The position numbers and the translations under genes are program-made. The notes below the pieces were generated by a model, which saw only the letters and a program-made list of their open reading frames with translations, made no database searches and was not told the origin of the DNA. Positions 25,559-34,217 of a stretch of 64,000 bases of DNA are shown here, in pieces. Position 1 is the first letter of the stretch. Each line of letters opens with the position of its first letter. The DNA comes from Bacillota bacterium (GTDB taxonomy: Bacteria > Bacillota > Clostridia > Christensenellales > Aristaeellaceae): NCBI GenBank assembly GCA_023413135.1, contig JAEZQK010000016.1:25388-89387 (forward strand), read 5' to 3'.

Positions 25559-25587
25559 TTGCGGTTTCCTGTTCATTGCGTTATAGT
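25559..25587 (+). promoter_or_regulatory. Candidate promoter of the LCP gene
   Basis: TTGCGG (25559-25564), a 17-base spacer and TATAGT (25582-25587) lie 46 bases before the LCP start codon and point away from the capsule promoter. The -35 box is imperfect. Confidence 0.45.
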
Positions 25588-25632
25588 TGGAATAATTGAA
25601 TTCGCCTTTTTGAATGTGAAGGAGAGGTTTAC

Positions 25633-26505
25633 ATGAGAAGGAAGATACTTTTGATCGCAGTTGTCCTTGCCATAGCATTGCAAGCAATGTCCATGATGCC
25701 TGCCGCACTGGCGGAGACCGGGAATAGCTTCACCATACTATTGCTGGGTGTTGATTCTGCCAATGAAACAGCAGAAGAGGCAGGCAATGCCGATGCCTTC
25801 ATCCTCGCCTCCCTGGACATGAAAACCGGCACCTTTAAAATGATCAACATCCAACGGGATACCCTTGTGGAGCTGCCCGACGGCCTCGGGGCCGGCAGGC
25901 TTTGCACGGCTACTTCCCGCGGCGGCCCGCAAATGGCGCTGAAGACTGTGAATTCCCTTTTGGCACTGGATACTTCGTACTATGTCCAGGTGGACATGGC
26001 CGGCATGGAAAAGATTGTGGATGCCTTGGACGGTTTGGAAGTGGATGTGCCGGCCAGTGAGCTTAACATGCTGCTGCCGGACGGCAAAACAAAGGTTTTT
26101 AAAAAGTCTGGTATGCAGACACTGAGTACGGAACAGGTCATGGCCTATATAAAAAGCCCTGCCGTCGCGGAGGGCACAAACCGAAGCGAACGCTTAGGCA
26201 AGGTGCTGAACGCATGTTTGAAAAAGGGCATGAACCTTGATTTGGGAAGCTTGCTGAATTTGGTATCCGAGCTGCTAGAGTACGTGGAAACGAATATGAC
26301 CCTGAATGACATGATGAACCTTGCTTTTTCCGCTCTTTCCGTAGATCTTGCCGGTATTGAGACGACGCGATTCCCGCAAAAGGCAAAACAGGAGACGCGT
26401 GACCTAAGCACCGTGGCAGTAATGGAGGATTGGGGAGAAGAGATTTTGGCGGTCCACACCTTCCTTTATGGAGCAAGTTCGCCCCTTCAGTCCGCGCAAC
26501 CATAA
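25633..26505 (+). CDS. LytR-CpsA-Psr (LCP) family protein, secreted
   Basis: 290 residues with a signal peptide (about 1-27, ending AALA before ETG) and one LCP domain: FTILLLGVDSAN, NADAFILASLD, MINIQRDTLVELPDG and TNRSERLGKVLNA near 180. LCP proteins transfer lipid-linked polymers to peptidoglycan or another acceptor outside the membrane. No anchor helix other than the signal segment is seen. It is divergent from the capsule operon, has GGAGAGG upstream and is closed by its own terminator. A second, larger LCP gene is at 37495-38787. Confidence 0.88.
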   Translation: MRRKILLIAVVLAIALQAMSMMPAALAETGNSFTILLLGVDSANETAEEAGNADAFILASLDMKTGTFKMINIQRDTLVELPDGLGAGRLCTATSRGGPQMALKTVNSLLALDTSYYVQVDMAGMEKIVDALDGLEVDVPASELNMLLPDGKTKVFKKSGMQTLSTEQVMAYIKSPAVAEGTNRSERLGKVLNACLKKGMNLDLGSLLNLVSELLEYVETNMTLNDMMNLAFSALSVDLAGIETTRFPQKAKQETRDLSTVAVMEDWGEEILAVHTFLYGASSPLQSAQP

Positions 26506-26533
26506 ACGTACATAGCCTTTTTGCACAAGGCAG

Positions 26534-26577
26534 GAGCAGGTAAATGGCTTTTCACAGCCCATTGCCTGCTCTTTTTT
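26534..26577 (+). terminator. Rho-independent terminator after the LCP gene
   Basis: Stem GAGCAGG (26534-26540) with CCTGCTC (26565-26571), with further ATGG/CCAT pairing inside, followed by six T residues. It separates the LCP gene from the downstream peptide-modification operon. Confidence 0.85.
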
Positions 26578-26745
26578 GTTTTGGCATAATACGACAAATG
26601 AATCTTCCCTGGTATCTTTATTGAACGTAAATTGCAAAAGTTTGATATATTCTTGTACCACATCAAAATTCCTGGAAAATAAGGCCTAATACCGGAAATT
26701 AATAACATGTTTTGTAGTAAATAACATCATGAAAATTGTTTGGTA

Positions 26746-26751
26746 TATAAT
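26746..26751 (+). promoter_or_regulatory. Possible -10 box of the radical SAM operon
   Basis: TATAAT within GGTATATAATTTAG, 88 bases before the first start codon, in a very AT-rich gap (26580-26839) that holds no gene. No convincing -35 box lies at the right distance, so the promoter may need an activator or may have an extended -10. Confidence 0.4.
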
Positions 26752-26839
26752 TTAGCCTAGAAAAGAGTTATTGTCACAATAGGCTTTATGCACTTGTAAT
26801 TCGTTGTGATTGCCAAGAATGCTGTGTAGGGGTGCTGAT

Positions 26840-27109
26840 ATGAAACTGAAACCGGACCTGATTCTGCGCCGCATCGCCGGCGAGCATGTGGTAATCCCCA
26901 TTGGCGATCATGTTGCCACATTTAACGGCATCATATCGCTAAACGAAACGGCGTCTTTTCTCTGGCAGAAAACCCAATCTCCGGTCACAAGGGAAGAGCT
27001 TGTAACTTCTCTTCTGGATGAATATGAGGTGGATGAAGCTCTAGCCAGGAAAGATATTGACGATTTCCTTTTATTGCTTCGCGAGCATGAACTGTTGATT
27101 GAGGACTGA
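26840..27109 (+). CDS. PqqD-like peptide chaperone (RRE protein)
   Basis: 89 residues with the PqqD fold pattern: a short beta start (LKPDLILRRIAGEHVVIPIG), then SLNETASFLWQKTQ and a helix-rich end (EELVTSLLDEYEVDEALA, IDDFLLLLREHELL). PqqD-family proteins bind the leader of a precursor peptide and present it to a radical SAM partner. The ATG at 26840 has AGGGG at 8 bases; an upstream ATG at 26810 has none. It ends 2 bases before the radical SAM gene, a clear pair. Confidence 0.9.
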   Translation: MKLKPDLILRRIAGEHVVIPIGDHVATFNGIISLNETASFLWQKTQSPVTREELVTSLLDEYEVDEALARKDIDDFLLLLREHELLIED

Positions 27110-27111
27110 CT

Positions 27112-28236
27112 ATGGAACTGATCCCAAATCGCAACCCCATGAACGGAACCTTTGAGCTGACAGTCCGCTGCAATTTGCATTGCCGTATGTGTTTATTCCG
27201 GCACGACGACTGTGAAAACAGCGCAATTATTGCACAGGAACGCACGGCGGATGAATGGATCGATATGGCGGAGCAGGTTGCTAAAGCCGGTACGGTGGGT
27301 TTGCTGATTACAGGAGGGGAACCCCTGTTTCGAAAAGATTTTGCAAAGATATGGGAGGGGATATACCGCATCGGTTTTCAAATCCAGCTATATACAAATG
27401 CAACACTGGTGACGCCTGAAATACTTGCGCTGCTTCGTAAGTATCCCCCGCATAGGATAGGTATTTCCATCTACGGGGCATCTGAAAGCACGTATCAAAA
27501 GGTGTGCGGAAACGGCGATGCCTACCGCCTGGCCCTGGAAGGGATAAGCCGGCTGAGCACATTGCCGTCGATTCTGGATTTCAGAACGACCATCATCAAG
27601 GACAACCTGGATGATATGGATGAAATGGAGGAATGGGTTAAAAAAAATTACGGAAGCAAATACGTTCTCACACATTCAAGTGTGGTGTTCAAACCAGTGA
27701 GGGGTGGGTGTTCGGACGCGACCTTTTGCAGGCTTGATCCTGAAGAAAATGCAAAGCTGTATTTTCAACGCTATGTACGATTGGTTAAAAGGATTATTGG
27801 GACTGAGCGGTTTGATGCTAACAATGTGCGGTTTTCTATGCAAAAGAAGCCAAAAGAAACCAATGAAATGCCAACCTTAACACTTTTTGGTTGCGATGCT
27901 GGCATGAGCAACTATGCAATCACCTGGGATGGCAGATTGCTTGGCTGTCAAGTTATGGGGGAATGTTATACCGAACCTTTTTCTACCGGATTTCAAACTG
28001 CTTGGTATACATTCCCAAAAACTGTGCCACCCATAACACTTGATCCAATGTGCGCTCAATGCAAGAATTCGGAGTATTGCCTTTCTTGTCTGGCAACACG
28101 TTATGCAGAAACTGGCTTGCTTGGAGGCTGCCCTAAATACTTTTGCGGAATTACCAATTGTCTGACGGAAAATTTGATTTCAGAAAAGGAGTATGACAAT
28201 GAAGAAGCAATATCAGCCCCCTATTGTCCGTTTTGA
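27112..28236 (+). CDS. Radical SAM/SPASM peptide-modifying enzyme
   Basis: 374 residues. The CNLHCRMC motif (Cys20, Cys24, Cys27) binds the 4Fe-4S cluster that cleaves SAM. ITGGEPLFRKDF follows, and YTNATLVTPE lies near 100. The C-terminal third carries a SPASM-type cysteine set: FGCDAG, WDGRLLGCQVM, MCAQCKNSEYCLSCLA, then GGCPKYFCG. SPASM enzymes with a PqqD neighbour usually install thioether, C-C or epimer changes in ribosomal peptides. The 3' end overlaps the next small gene by 38 bases, so the two are tightly coupled. Confidence 0.92.
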   Translation: MELIPNRNPMNGTFELTVRCNLHCRMCLFRHDDCENSAIIAQERTADEWIDMAEQVAKAGTVGLLITGGEPLFRKDFAKIWEGIYRIGFQIQLYTNATLVTPEILALLRKYPPHRIGISIYGASESTYQKVCGNGDAYRLALEGISRLSTLPSILDFRTTIIKDNLDDMDEMEEWVKKNYGSKYVLTHSSVVFKPVRGGCSDATFCRLDPEENAKLYFQRYVRLVKRIIGTERFDANNVRFSMQKKPKETNEMPTLTLFGCDAGMSNYAITWDGRLLGCQVMGECYTEPFSTGFQTAWYTFPKTVPPITLDPMCAQCKNSEYCLSCLATRYAETGLLGGCPKYFCGITNCLTENLISEKEYDNEEAISAPYCPF

Positions 28237-28516
28237 AAACTTACGGCTTCTTGAAAATATAGCAGATGTATGTTGGGGATATGATGCTAATGGGTATTCA
28301 GGGTATCTTTACTATGATAGGGAAAATGTCGATGGATACACAAAATTCAAAATATCTACGCATAGTGGAGCTTGTAGTAATAATAAAGATCAACCACCTA
28401 GGGGAATCACGGTAGATTATTCAGTAGGCAATGATGCTATAGATCCTCAGACTTTAGCAGTTATGCATCCAAATTTCGCAGGTATATCAAAAAAACGGGC
28501 AAGCGGCAACTTATGA
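28199..28516 (+). CDS. Candidate precursor peptide of the radical SAM system
   Basis: 105 residues, not recognised as any known enzyme. The start at 28199 has AAAGGAG at 7 bases; an ATG two codons earlier is too close to that site. The N-terminal third (MKKQYQPPIVRFENLRLLEN) looks like a leader of the MKKxYxxP type often seen in small Firmicute peptides. The middle is rich in Gly, Tyr, Trp and Asp (CWGYDANGYSGYLYYD at 25-40), with Cys25 and Cys59. It overlaps the radical SAM gene upstream and hprK-like gene downstream. It is plausibly the substrate, but a small accessory protein cannot be excluded. Confidence 0.65.
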   Translation: MKKQYQPPIVRFENLRLLENIADVCWGYDANGYSGYLYYDRENVDGYTKFKISTHSGACSNNKDQPPRGITVDYSVGNDAIDPQTLAVMHPNFAGISKKRASGNL

Positions 28517-29406
28517 AAGATACATTATACTACTACGACATTGGGGGATTAAAGCTTCAATATAGTGAATCCGCTGAAAACAAAATCGGATGCGGGTTTA
28601 TTAGAAGCTTGCAAGAATTCTCATCCAATAATAGCTTATACACAGATATTAGCATTGAAAATCAAATCAACACATACATGGTATCATTAATTACTGCATA
28701 CAGTGATCTGCCGGTTTATGAGAAGAGAAACGGTGTTTTTACATACAGCATATTTAAGCAAACAACGGATAGATATATTTGGGTCACATGGATTAAGCCA
28801 AGATCTGTGTTCTTAGCGTACTCTATAGATTCCATGTGGAGAAACGCCTGTTTGTTAGCTGATTATACGGATTCCAATGGCGTGGAAATGTTTGATGACT
28901 TGGCAGATGTTTTCTCCTATTCGGCACTAGCACTTGGTGGCATTGTTTTTCATGGTGTTGTAATGGAGTACCAAGACCGGGGCGTGATCTTGTCCGCTCC
29001 TTCCGGAACAGGGAAAACCACGCATTCAAACATTTGGCGCGACCTTGAGCTTAGTATAATTATCAACGGAGACCGCGCGCTGTGCCGCTTCATAAACGGA
29101 TCCTGGACGGTGTTTGGCATGCCTTGGTGCGGATCCTCCGGAATATCACAAAACCGGCAGGTTCCGATTCAGGCAATCGTAATCCTGGAGCAGCACAGTG
29201 AGAACATAGTGGAACGGCTTAATCCATTGGAAGCGCTGAAAAGGCTTCTTCCCAATGTGTATGCACCCGCATGGGAGCCGGCGCTTTATAACAAAATGCT
29301 TGACCGGCTGGATGAGATCATACCGGCTGTGCCGATATTTCTTTTGCGGTGCCGCCCCGATATAGATGCGGCGCTGACGCTAAAGTCCGCTTTGGACAGC
29401 CTATAG
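28513..29406 (+). CDS. HPr kinase-like ATPase (peptide-tailoring kinase candidate)
   Basis: 297 residues. The C-terminal half is the HprK/PEPCK-like fold: GVILSAPSGTGKTTHSNIW (P-loop at about 162-170), INGDRALCRF, and FGMPWCGSSG. The N-terminal half is not recognised. Stand-alone proteins of this type occur in lasso-peptide and related clusters, where one (PadeK in paeninodin) phosphorylates the peptide. True HPr kinase is unlikely, as the N-terminal HprK domain is missing and there is no sugar phosphotransferase context. It starts inside the stop of the candidate precursor gene (ATGA). Confidence 0.85.
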   Translation: MKDTLYYYDIGGLKLQYSESAENKIGCGFIRSLQEFSSNNSLYTDISIENQINTYMVSLITAYSDLPVYEKRNGVFTYSIFKQTTDRYIWVTWIKPRSVFLAYSIDSMWRNACLLADYTDSNGVEMFDDLADVFSYSALALGGIVFHGVVMEYQDRGVILSAPSGTGKTTHSNIWRDLELSIIINGDRALCRFINGSWTVFGMPWCGSSGISQNRQVPIQAIVILEQHSENIVERLNPLEALKRLLPNVYAPAWEPALYNKMLDRLDEIIPAVPIFLLRCRPDIDAALTLKSALDSL

Positions 29407-29443
29407 GTGGCACAATTGGCGGAAGGGGGGTGAATGAATAGGA

Positions 29444-29923
29444 ATGCAGCCTTGGAGCCTTATCCTGCCTTGTGCCGATGTATTCCCGGTAGCCGAGGAA
29501 ATGATGCATCAAGGATTCGGAATCCGTTTTATTGTCTCCGGCAGCAGCATGTGGCCCCTCATCCGGCATAACCGGGATTCCGTTTTGCTCAAGGCAAGCA
29601 TCCGCCCGGTGAGGGTAGGGGATATCGTCCTGGTCTGCTTTGAAAGCCCCAAAACAAAATATCTATTGCACCGCGTAATCCGCATATGCGGCGGAAATAT
29701 GCTTGAAACCGCAGGTGACAACTGCACAGGCGCGGATGGCATGATAGAGACAAGACAAATCATTGGAAGGGTGGAGATCATATACCGGGGCCCGGTCACG
29801 ATTGATTGCAATGGTATTGCCTGGCGCATTTTGTTTAGGATATGGTGCCTTTGCTTCCCATTAAGAGGAATACTTTTGAAGCTGTTAAGAGCGGTTTGTA
29901 AATTGAGAGCGAAGAGAAAATAG
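29444..29923 (+). CDS. S24/S26-family signal-peptidase-like protease
   Basis: 159 residues. GSSMWPLI near residue 34 supplies the catalytic serine of the signal peptidase fold. VGDIVLV, LLHRVIRICGG and TAGDNCTGADG match the later motifs. A histidine (HRV) stands where bacterial signal peptidase I has lysine, as in the archaeal/ER-type enzymes. The C-terminus has a hydrophobic helix followed by a basic tail. It may remove the leader from the candidate peptide. The start at 29444 is the only ATG after an in-frame stop; its ribosome site is weak, and an internal ATG with GAGG lies about 57 bases on. Confidence 0.82.
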   Translation: MQPWSLILPCADVFPVAEEMMHQGFGIRFIVSGSSMWPLIRHNRDSVLLKASIRPVRVGDIVLVCFESPKTKYLLHRVIRICGGNMLETAGDNCTGADGMIETRQIIGRVEIIYRGPVTIDCNGIAWRILFRIWCLCFPLRGILLKLLRAVCKLRAKRK

Positions 29924-29942
29924 AGACAAGCGAGATACGGTA

Positions 29943-31202
29943 ATGAAGACAAAAGAACAGCAACAGTTCAATGACACGGATATTTATCTGCTGGCCCTTC
30001 TTAGAATTGGCCTTCAATTTGAGATGGCAGAGCGGTGTTCTATTCATTTCTCCGCCTGGGATCCCCTGATTGAGCAAGCCCGCTTGCAAACGGTTTTGCC
30101 CATCATTTATCATGCGATCATGCAGCTGCCGGACGACAAAAAACCGCCCAAATCAGTTATTTCCATTTTAAAATCGGAAACCATTTGCTCCATCATATCC
30201 GATGAACGCCTGCTGGCTATACAGGATGAACTATTGGCACTTCTGAATGCCGAAGATATACCGAGCGTCATCTTAAAGGGGACAAGCGTTGCGATAAATT
30301 ATCCAAATCCTGAACTAAGAATACAAGGCGATATTGATATCCTGATTGATAAGACTGATATGGACCATGCAGTTGATGCTATGGAAAGAGCGGGTTTTCA
30401 AAACAGCGGCCACGAGCATGGCTTTCATAAAACTTTCTGCAAAGATAACGCGTGCATAGAGCTGCACCACGCATTTTCCATAGTCCCCCAAAATAGCGCG
30501 GGCGATTTTATCACCGGGCTGATGCAAACTGCCGTTTCTACGGCCAGCTACGGCGAATTGGAAAAACACGTATTCCCCATCCTGTCCTGTACACACCAGG
30601 CGGTATCTCTTTTGTTGCATATGCAAAAGCACATTACCTCAAGCGGCCTTGGCTTAAGGCAGCTATGCGACTGGGCAATGTTCACAAGAATGGTTGGCCA
30701 GGAAAACCAAGAGCGTATGCTTAAAGTTTTGGATCGCTGCGGTCTGCTTAGGTTTGCGGAAATATTGACGAAGACATGTGTATTGTATCTTGGACTGCCT
30801 TCGGAATCGTGTCCCTGGTGTTTGCAGATTTCCGATGATATTTGCGCCGCCTTGATGCGTGATTTTTTAAAGAGCGGCAATTTCGGAAGGAAAGATACGG
30901 TTCGGGGGGTGAGCGGCCTCCTCATTTCGAGATATGCAATAGACGCAAGACAAAGGCCGGCCCTGTCAACATTCATAAAAAACCTGAATAAGAATGCCGT
31001 TGTGCACTTTCCGCTCATGAAGAAGGTGCCGGTTTTGCTGCCCATCATGTGGTTTTTTTTGCCCATCAGATACATGGTACGAATGGCTTTGGGGAAACGT
31101 CCAAAGCATTCGCCCGGGAGGATACTGGCAAACGCAAATCAGAGAGAGCTGCTGTACAGAACATTCCATTTGTTTGAAACCGGTAATCGGTTGCATTCTT
31201 GA
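29943..31202 (+). CDS. Nucleotidyltransferase family protein (PF14907-like)
   Basis: 419 residues. VILKGTSVAINYPNPELR and QGDIDILID (Gly129-Asp132) match the nucleotidyltransferase family found beside lasso-peptide and polysaccharide genes; the two aspartates would bind metal. LHHAFSIVP and HITSSGLGLRQLCDW follow. Its reaction is not established in general, and it could add a nucleotide or act as a tailoring enzyme on the peptide. It lies 19 bases after the peptidase gene in the same operon. Length is normal for the family. Confidence 0.82.
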   Translation: MKTKEQQQFNDTDIYLLALLRIGLQFEMAERCSIHFSAWDPLIEQARLQTVLPIIYHAIMQLPDDKKPPKSVISILKSETICSIISDERLLAIQDELLALLNAEDIPSVILKGTSVAINYPNPELRIQGDIDILIDKTDMDHAVDAMERAGFQNSGHEHGFHKTFCKDNACIELHHAFSIVPQNSAGDFITGLMQTAVSTASYGELEKHVFPILSCTHQAVSLLLHMQKHITSSGLGLRQLCDWAMFTRMVGQENQERMLKVLDRCGLLRFAEILTKTCVLYLGLPSESCPWCLQISDDICAALMRDFLKSGNFGRKDTVRGVSGLLISRYAIDARQRPALSTFIKNLNKNAVVHFPLMKKVPVLLPIMWFFLPIRYMVRMALGKRPKHSPGRILANANQRELLYRTFHLFETGNRLHS

Positions 31203-31254
31203 TGAACACGTAAAAAAATTCGTGCCAATAACTTTTGATGGGAAGTGAGCGATT

Positions 31255-31971
31255 GTGCTTGATATTCACTGCCATCTTCTGCCCGAAGTGGATGACGGCG
31301 CCCAAAGCCTTGAGGAAGCGTGCGCCATGGCCCGTATCGCCTATGAGAGCGGCACAAGTGCTTTGGTTGCGACACCGCACTTCAATGTACCCGGAAGCAC
31401 CCAAAATTTTTACAGCAGCCACCTAAAGGACCAATTTATAAAGCTCTGCGACGGCATCCTTGAAAGAAAAATTCCTATAAAAGTAATGCTGGGGATGGAG
31501 GTCTTTGCTACAGACGGCATTGTAAACAAAATTGTCAATGGGGAAATTCTGATGCTCAACAACTCACGCTACATCCTGCTTGAATTTTTTTTAAATGACC
31601 ATCCCCTGCATGTGAACGGCCTGCTGGACCAGATCGCACGCCTTAACCTGATTCCGGTGATAGCGCATCCGGAGCGGTATGCGTTTATGCAAAGTGAACT
31701 TGATAACGCATATTTCTGGAAAAACAAAGGCTATATCATACAGGTAAACAAGGGCAGCATTCTGGGAGCCTTCGGCACGAAAATCAGGAGAACGGCTTGC
31801 GATATGCTGCGTTTCAATCTTGCCCATGTTATTGCAAGCGACGGCCACAGCCCTTACCAGCGCACACCTGATCTTTTTGATATTTACGAATATGTCAGTG
31901 ATCATTATTCCGCCGGGTATGCCGATGACCTTTTGAAAAACATACCGGAAATGATCATCAACAATCAATGA
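31255..31971 (+). CDS. CpsB/YwqE-type protein tyrosine phosphatase, copy 3
   Basis: 238 residues with an intact PHP-type metal site: DIHCHLLPEVDDGAQ, ATPHF, GMEVFA, HPERY and ASDGHSP. It is closest by eye to the classic CpsB/YwqE pattern. The start codon is GTG with GGAAGTGAG upstream. It belongs to the plus-strand operon and precedes two BY-kinase genes, which are its probable substrates. Its position directly after the peptide-modification genes is unusual. Confidence 0.9.
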   Translation: MLDIHCHLLPEVDDGAQSLEEACAMARIAYESGTSALVATPHFNVPGSTQNFYSSHLKDQFIKLCDGILERKIPIKVMLGMEVFATDGIVNKIVNGEILMLNNSRYILLEFFLNDHPLHVNGLLDQIARLNLIPVIAHPERYAFMQSELDNAYFWKNKGYIIQVNKGSILGAFGTKIRRTACDMLRFNLAHVIASDGHSPYQRTPDLFDIYEYVSDHYSAGYADDLLKNIPEMIINNQ

Positions 31972-31982
31972 GTGAGGCAGCC

Positions 31983-32798
31983 ATGAAAATTTTTCGAGCA
32001 ATTGTCCTGATCGTTTTCACCATTACGGCAGCTGTATATGGATTTTTCTATTTTTACAACAGATCCAGAACAGATACCACATACCCTGTCATTTCCTATA
32101 TGGACGATGTGCTGAATGTATCTGTTACAGACGATATAGAGGCCTTTTTGAGGGATGTCAGGGCATCCGATGAAAAGGACGGCGATTTGACCGGCCGGGT
32201 GATCATAGAACAGATTTCCAATTTCATTGGAAAAGGTGTGGCAAATATAACGTATGCCGTTGTTGACAATGACAATCATGTTGCCAGAATGACGCGCCGC
32301 ATCCGGTATATGGATTATGAACCGCCGCGCTTTACCTTTTCAAAGGATATGCGCTTTGCACTTGGCTCAAATTTCAACGTGCTGGATATCATTGGCGCCA
32401 TAGATACGATCGATGGTGACCTATCGAAAAAGATCAAGCTTACCAGCTCCGATCTATCTGTAAATCTTGCCGGGGTATACCAGATGCGGGCAGAAGTTAC
32501 CAACAGCAAAGGAGATATCAGACATCTCAATTTCAATGTCACAATGTATGAAGGATCACGCAATGCGCCTGAAATACGGCTGAAGGACTATCTGGTATAC
32601 ATGAATGTCGGTGATGCATTCAGCGCCATATCTTATATTGACAAGGTAGTGCGCGGCGAATCCGTACTGGAAGTGCTTCCAAGGGTCGATTCGAATGTGA
32701 ATACCTCCAAGGCCGGTAATTACCAGGTAGACTACCATGTAACAGATGAAAACGGCATCGCTGCGAAAGCATCGCTTATCGTCGTTGTAGAGGAGTAA
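31983..32798 (+). CDS. Membrane-anchored Ig-like/cadherin-like repeat protein
   Basis: 271 residues: an N-terminal membrane helix (about 4-23, IVLIVFTITAAVYGFFYFYN), then an outside region with three related beta-sandwich units (about 45-105, 115-185 and 190-271). Each has patterns such as ASDEKDGDLTGRV and IDTIDGDLSKKI, ending in strand pairs like VYQMRAEVTNSKGD and NYQVDYHVTDENG. This is the DUF5011/bacterial Ig-like type common in surface proteins. No catalytic motif is seen. It could act as a periplasm-side partner for the adjacent Wzz-kinases or for exported polymer. The ATG at 31983 has GAGG upstream. Confidence 0.75.
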   Translation: MKIFRAIVLIVFTITAAVYGFFYFYNRSRTDTTYPVISYMDDVLNVSVTDDIEAFLRDVRASDEKDGDLTGRVIIEQISNFIGKGVANITYAVVDNDNHVARMTRRIRYMDYEPPRFTFSKDMRFALGSNFNVLDIIGAIDTIDGDLSKKIKLTSSDLSVNLAGVYQMRAEVTNSKGDIRHLNFNVTMYEGSRNAPEIRLKDYLVYMNVGDAFSAISYIDKVVRGESVLEVLPRVDSNVNTSKAGNYQVDYHVTDENGIAAKASLIVVVEE

Positions 32799-32802
32799 AA
32801 GA

Positions 32803-34197
32803 ATGCGCGAGATCAGACTGTGTGACATCAATCCTTTTTGCATATTGAAGGACCTGCTCTTTAACTTATGGGTCATTCTGATATGTTCACTCATAGCAAT
32901 GATGGGGACTGAGGTCGTATTGGAAAACCTGTTCCAGCCAATTTACACAAGCTCGGCAACATACTATGTCAGCCCAAAGGACAGCACATATTCTGCATAT
33001 TACAATCTAAGCATCGCCTATGAAATGGCCGTAGCCATATGCGAAGTGTTTGAAAGCGATATTATGGCGGTAAAGGCTGCGGAATCCATGGAGTTACCGG
33101 CACTTCCCGGAACGGTGTTGGCCGATGTGCCTGAAAACACCAATCTATTGCATCTGCAGGCGAAAAGCAGCTCACCGGAACTTGCTTTCAGAATCGTTAC
33201 CGCCATCATGGAAAATCACAAACAAGTGTCAGATTACGTGTTTGATAATGTTGTCATCGATATTCTTGACCGTCCCACAGTGCCCGCTTACCCGTCAAAC
33301 AAAATATCCACAGCCCAGGCGAAAAAGCAGGCCGCCATCATTGGCGGGCTGCTGGCCATAATGCTGATTGCGGCTTTTTCCGTATTGCGCGATACCGTAA
33401 AAACTGCCGAGGCGCTCAAATATTATCTGGATGCCAGGCTGTTAGCCACTATCCGGCACGAAATGAAGAATAAAACGGTCAAATCAAAGATCAAACATAT
33501 CAACAGGTCCTTGTTGATTACAAATCCGGTCGTCGGGTACTCTTTTTCGGAATCTATAAAGCGGCTGTGCACAAAGCTTGAACACACCTCCAATCTTCGC
33601 AAGCATGTTGTATTTCTAGTTACCAGCGCATGTGAAAATGAAGGAAAGTCAACCATTTCGGCTAACCTGGCGCTAGGTCTTGCAAGATGCGGTTATAAGG
33701 TGATGCTAATGGATTGTGACCTGCGCAAACCCGAGCAGTACAAGATGATCGACAAAAATCCAGAGCCGATGACGGACTTCAGCAAATACCTGAGGGGAAA
33801 AGCATCTATCGATGAAGTGATCATGCAGGACAAGAAAACCGGTCTTTATCTGTTAGTCAATAAGAGCAGCTGCCATAATTCCGCCGATCTGCTTGCATCA
33901 TTGCAGATGGAAAGAATGTTGAATTATTGCAAAAACAAGATGGACTATATCATCATCGATTCACCCCCCATGTCCGTTATTTCCGATACTGAAATCCTTG
34001 TGGGTTACAGCGATGCCTCGCTTCTTGTGGTCAGGCAGGACTATACTTTTGTAAAGCTGCTGAACGATACAATTGACAAACTGCAGGCATCCAGTGATTT
34101 TTTAGGCTGCATCTACAACAATGTCTGGGAAATCAACTTATCCGTTACTAACAACTATGAAAGAATCTATGGAAAATATTATAAAAAAATCGGCTGA
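32803..34197 (+). CDS. Wzz-BY-kinase fusion, copy 3
   Basis: 464 residues. The Wzz domain is framed by helices at about 18-38 and 174-196. The kinase half begins near 235 with SACENEGKSTISANLALGLA (Walker A), VMLMDCDLRKP (A') and YIIIDSPP (B). The tail has only a few tyrosines (NNYERIYGKYYKK). It should regulate chain length or export together with the following kinase. It starts 4 bases after the Ig-like gene, so the operon is continuous. Confidence 0.9.
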   Translation: MREIRLCDINPFCILKDLLFNLWVILICSLIAMMGTEVVLENLFQPIYTSSATYYVSPKDSTYSAYYNLSIAYEMAVAICEVFESDIMAVKAAESMELPALPGTVLADVPENTNLLHLQAKSSSPELAFRIVTAIMENHKQVSDYVFDNVVIDILDRPTVPAYPSNKISTAQAKKQAAIIGGLLAIMLIAAFSVLRDTVKTAEALKYYLDARLLATIRHEMKNKTVKSKIKHINRSLLITNPVVGYSFSESIKRLCTKLEHTSNLRKHVVFLVTSACENEGKSTISANLALGLARCGYKVMLMDCDLRKPEQYKMIDKNPEPMTDFSKYLRGKASIDEVIMQDKKTGLYLLVNKSSCHNSADLLASLQMERMLNYCKNKMDYIIIDSPPMSVISDTEILVGYSDASLLVVRQDYTFVKLLNDTIDKLQASSDFLGCIYNNVWEINLSVTNNYERIYGKYYKKIG

Positions 34198-34217
34198 GGG
34201 CCTGAAAGGAAATATGT

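Noticed and set aside
28513..29406. Genuine HPr kinase/phosphorylase
   Set aside because: Only the C-terminal P-loop fold matches; the HprK N-terminal domain is absent, and there are no phosphotransferase genes nearby.
26840..31202. Lasso peptide cluster
   Set aside because: PqqD, HPrK-like and nucleotidyltransferase genes fit, but there is no asparagine-synthetase-like cyclase and no transglutaminase-like protease; a SPASM enzyme is present instead.
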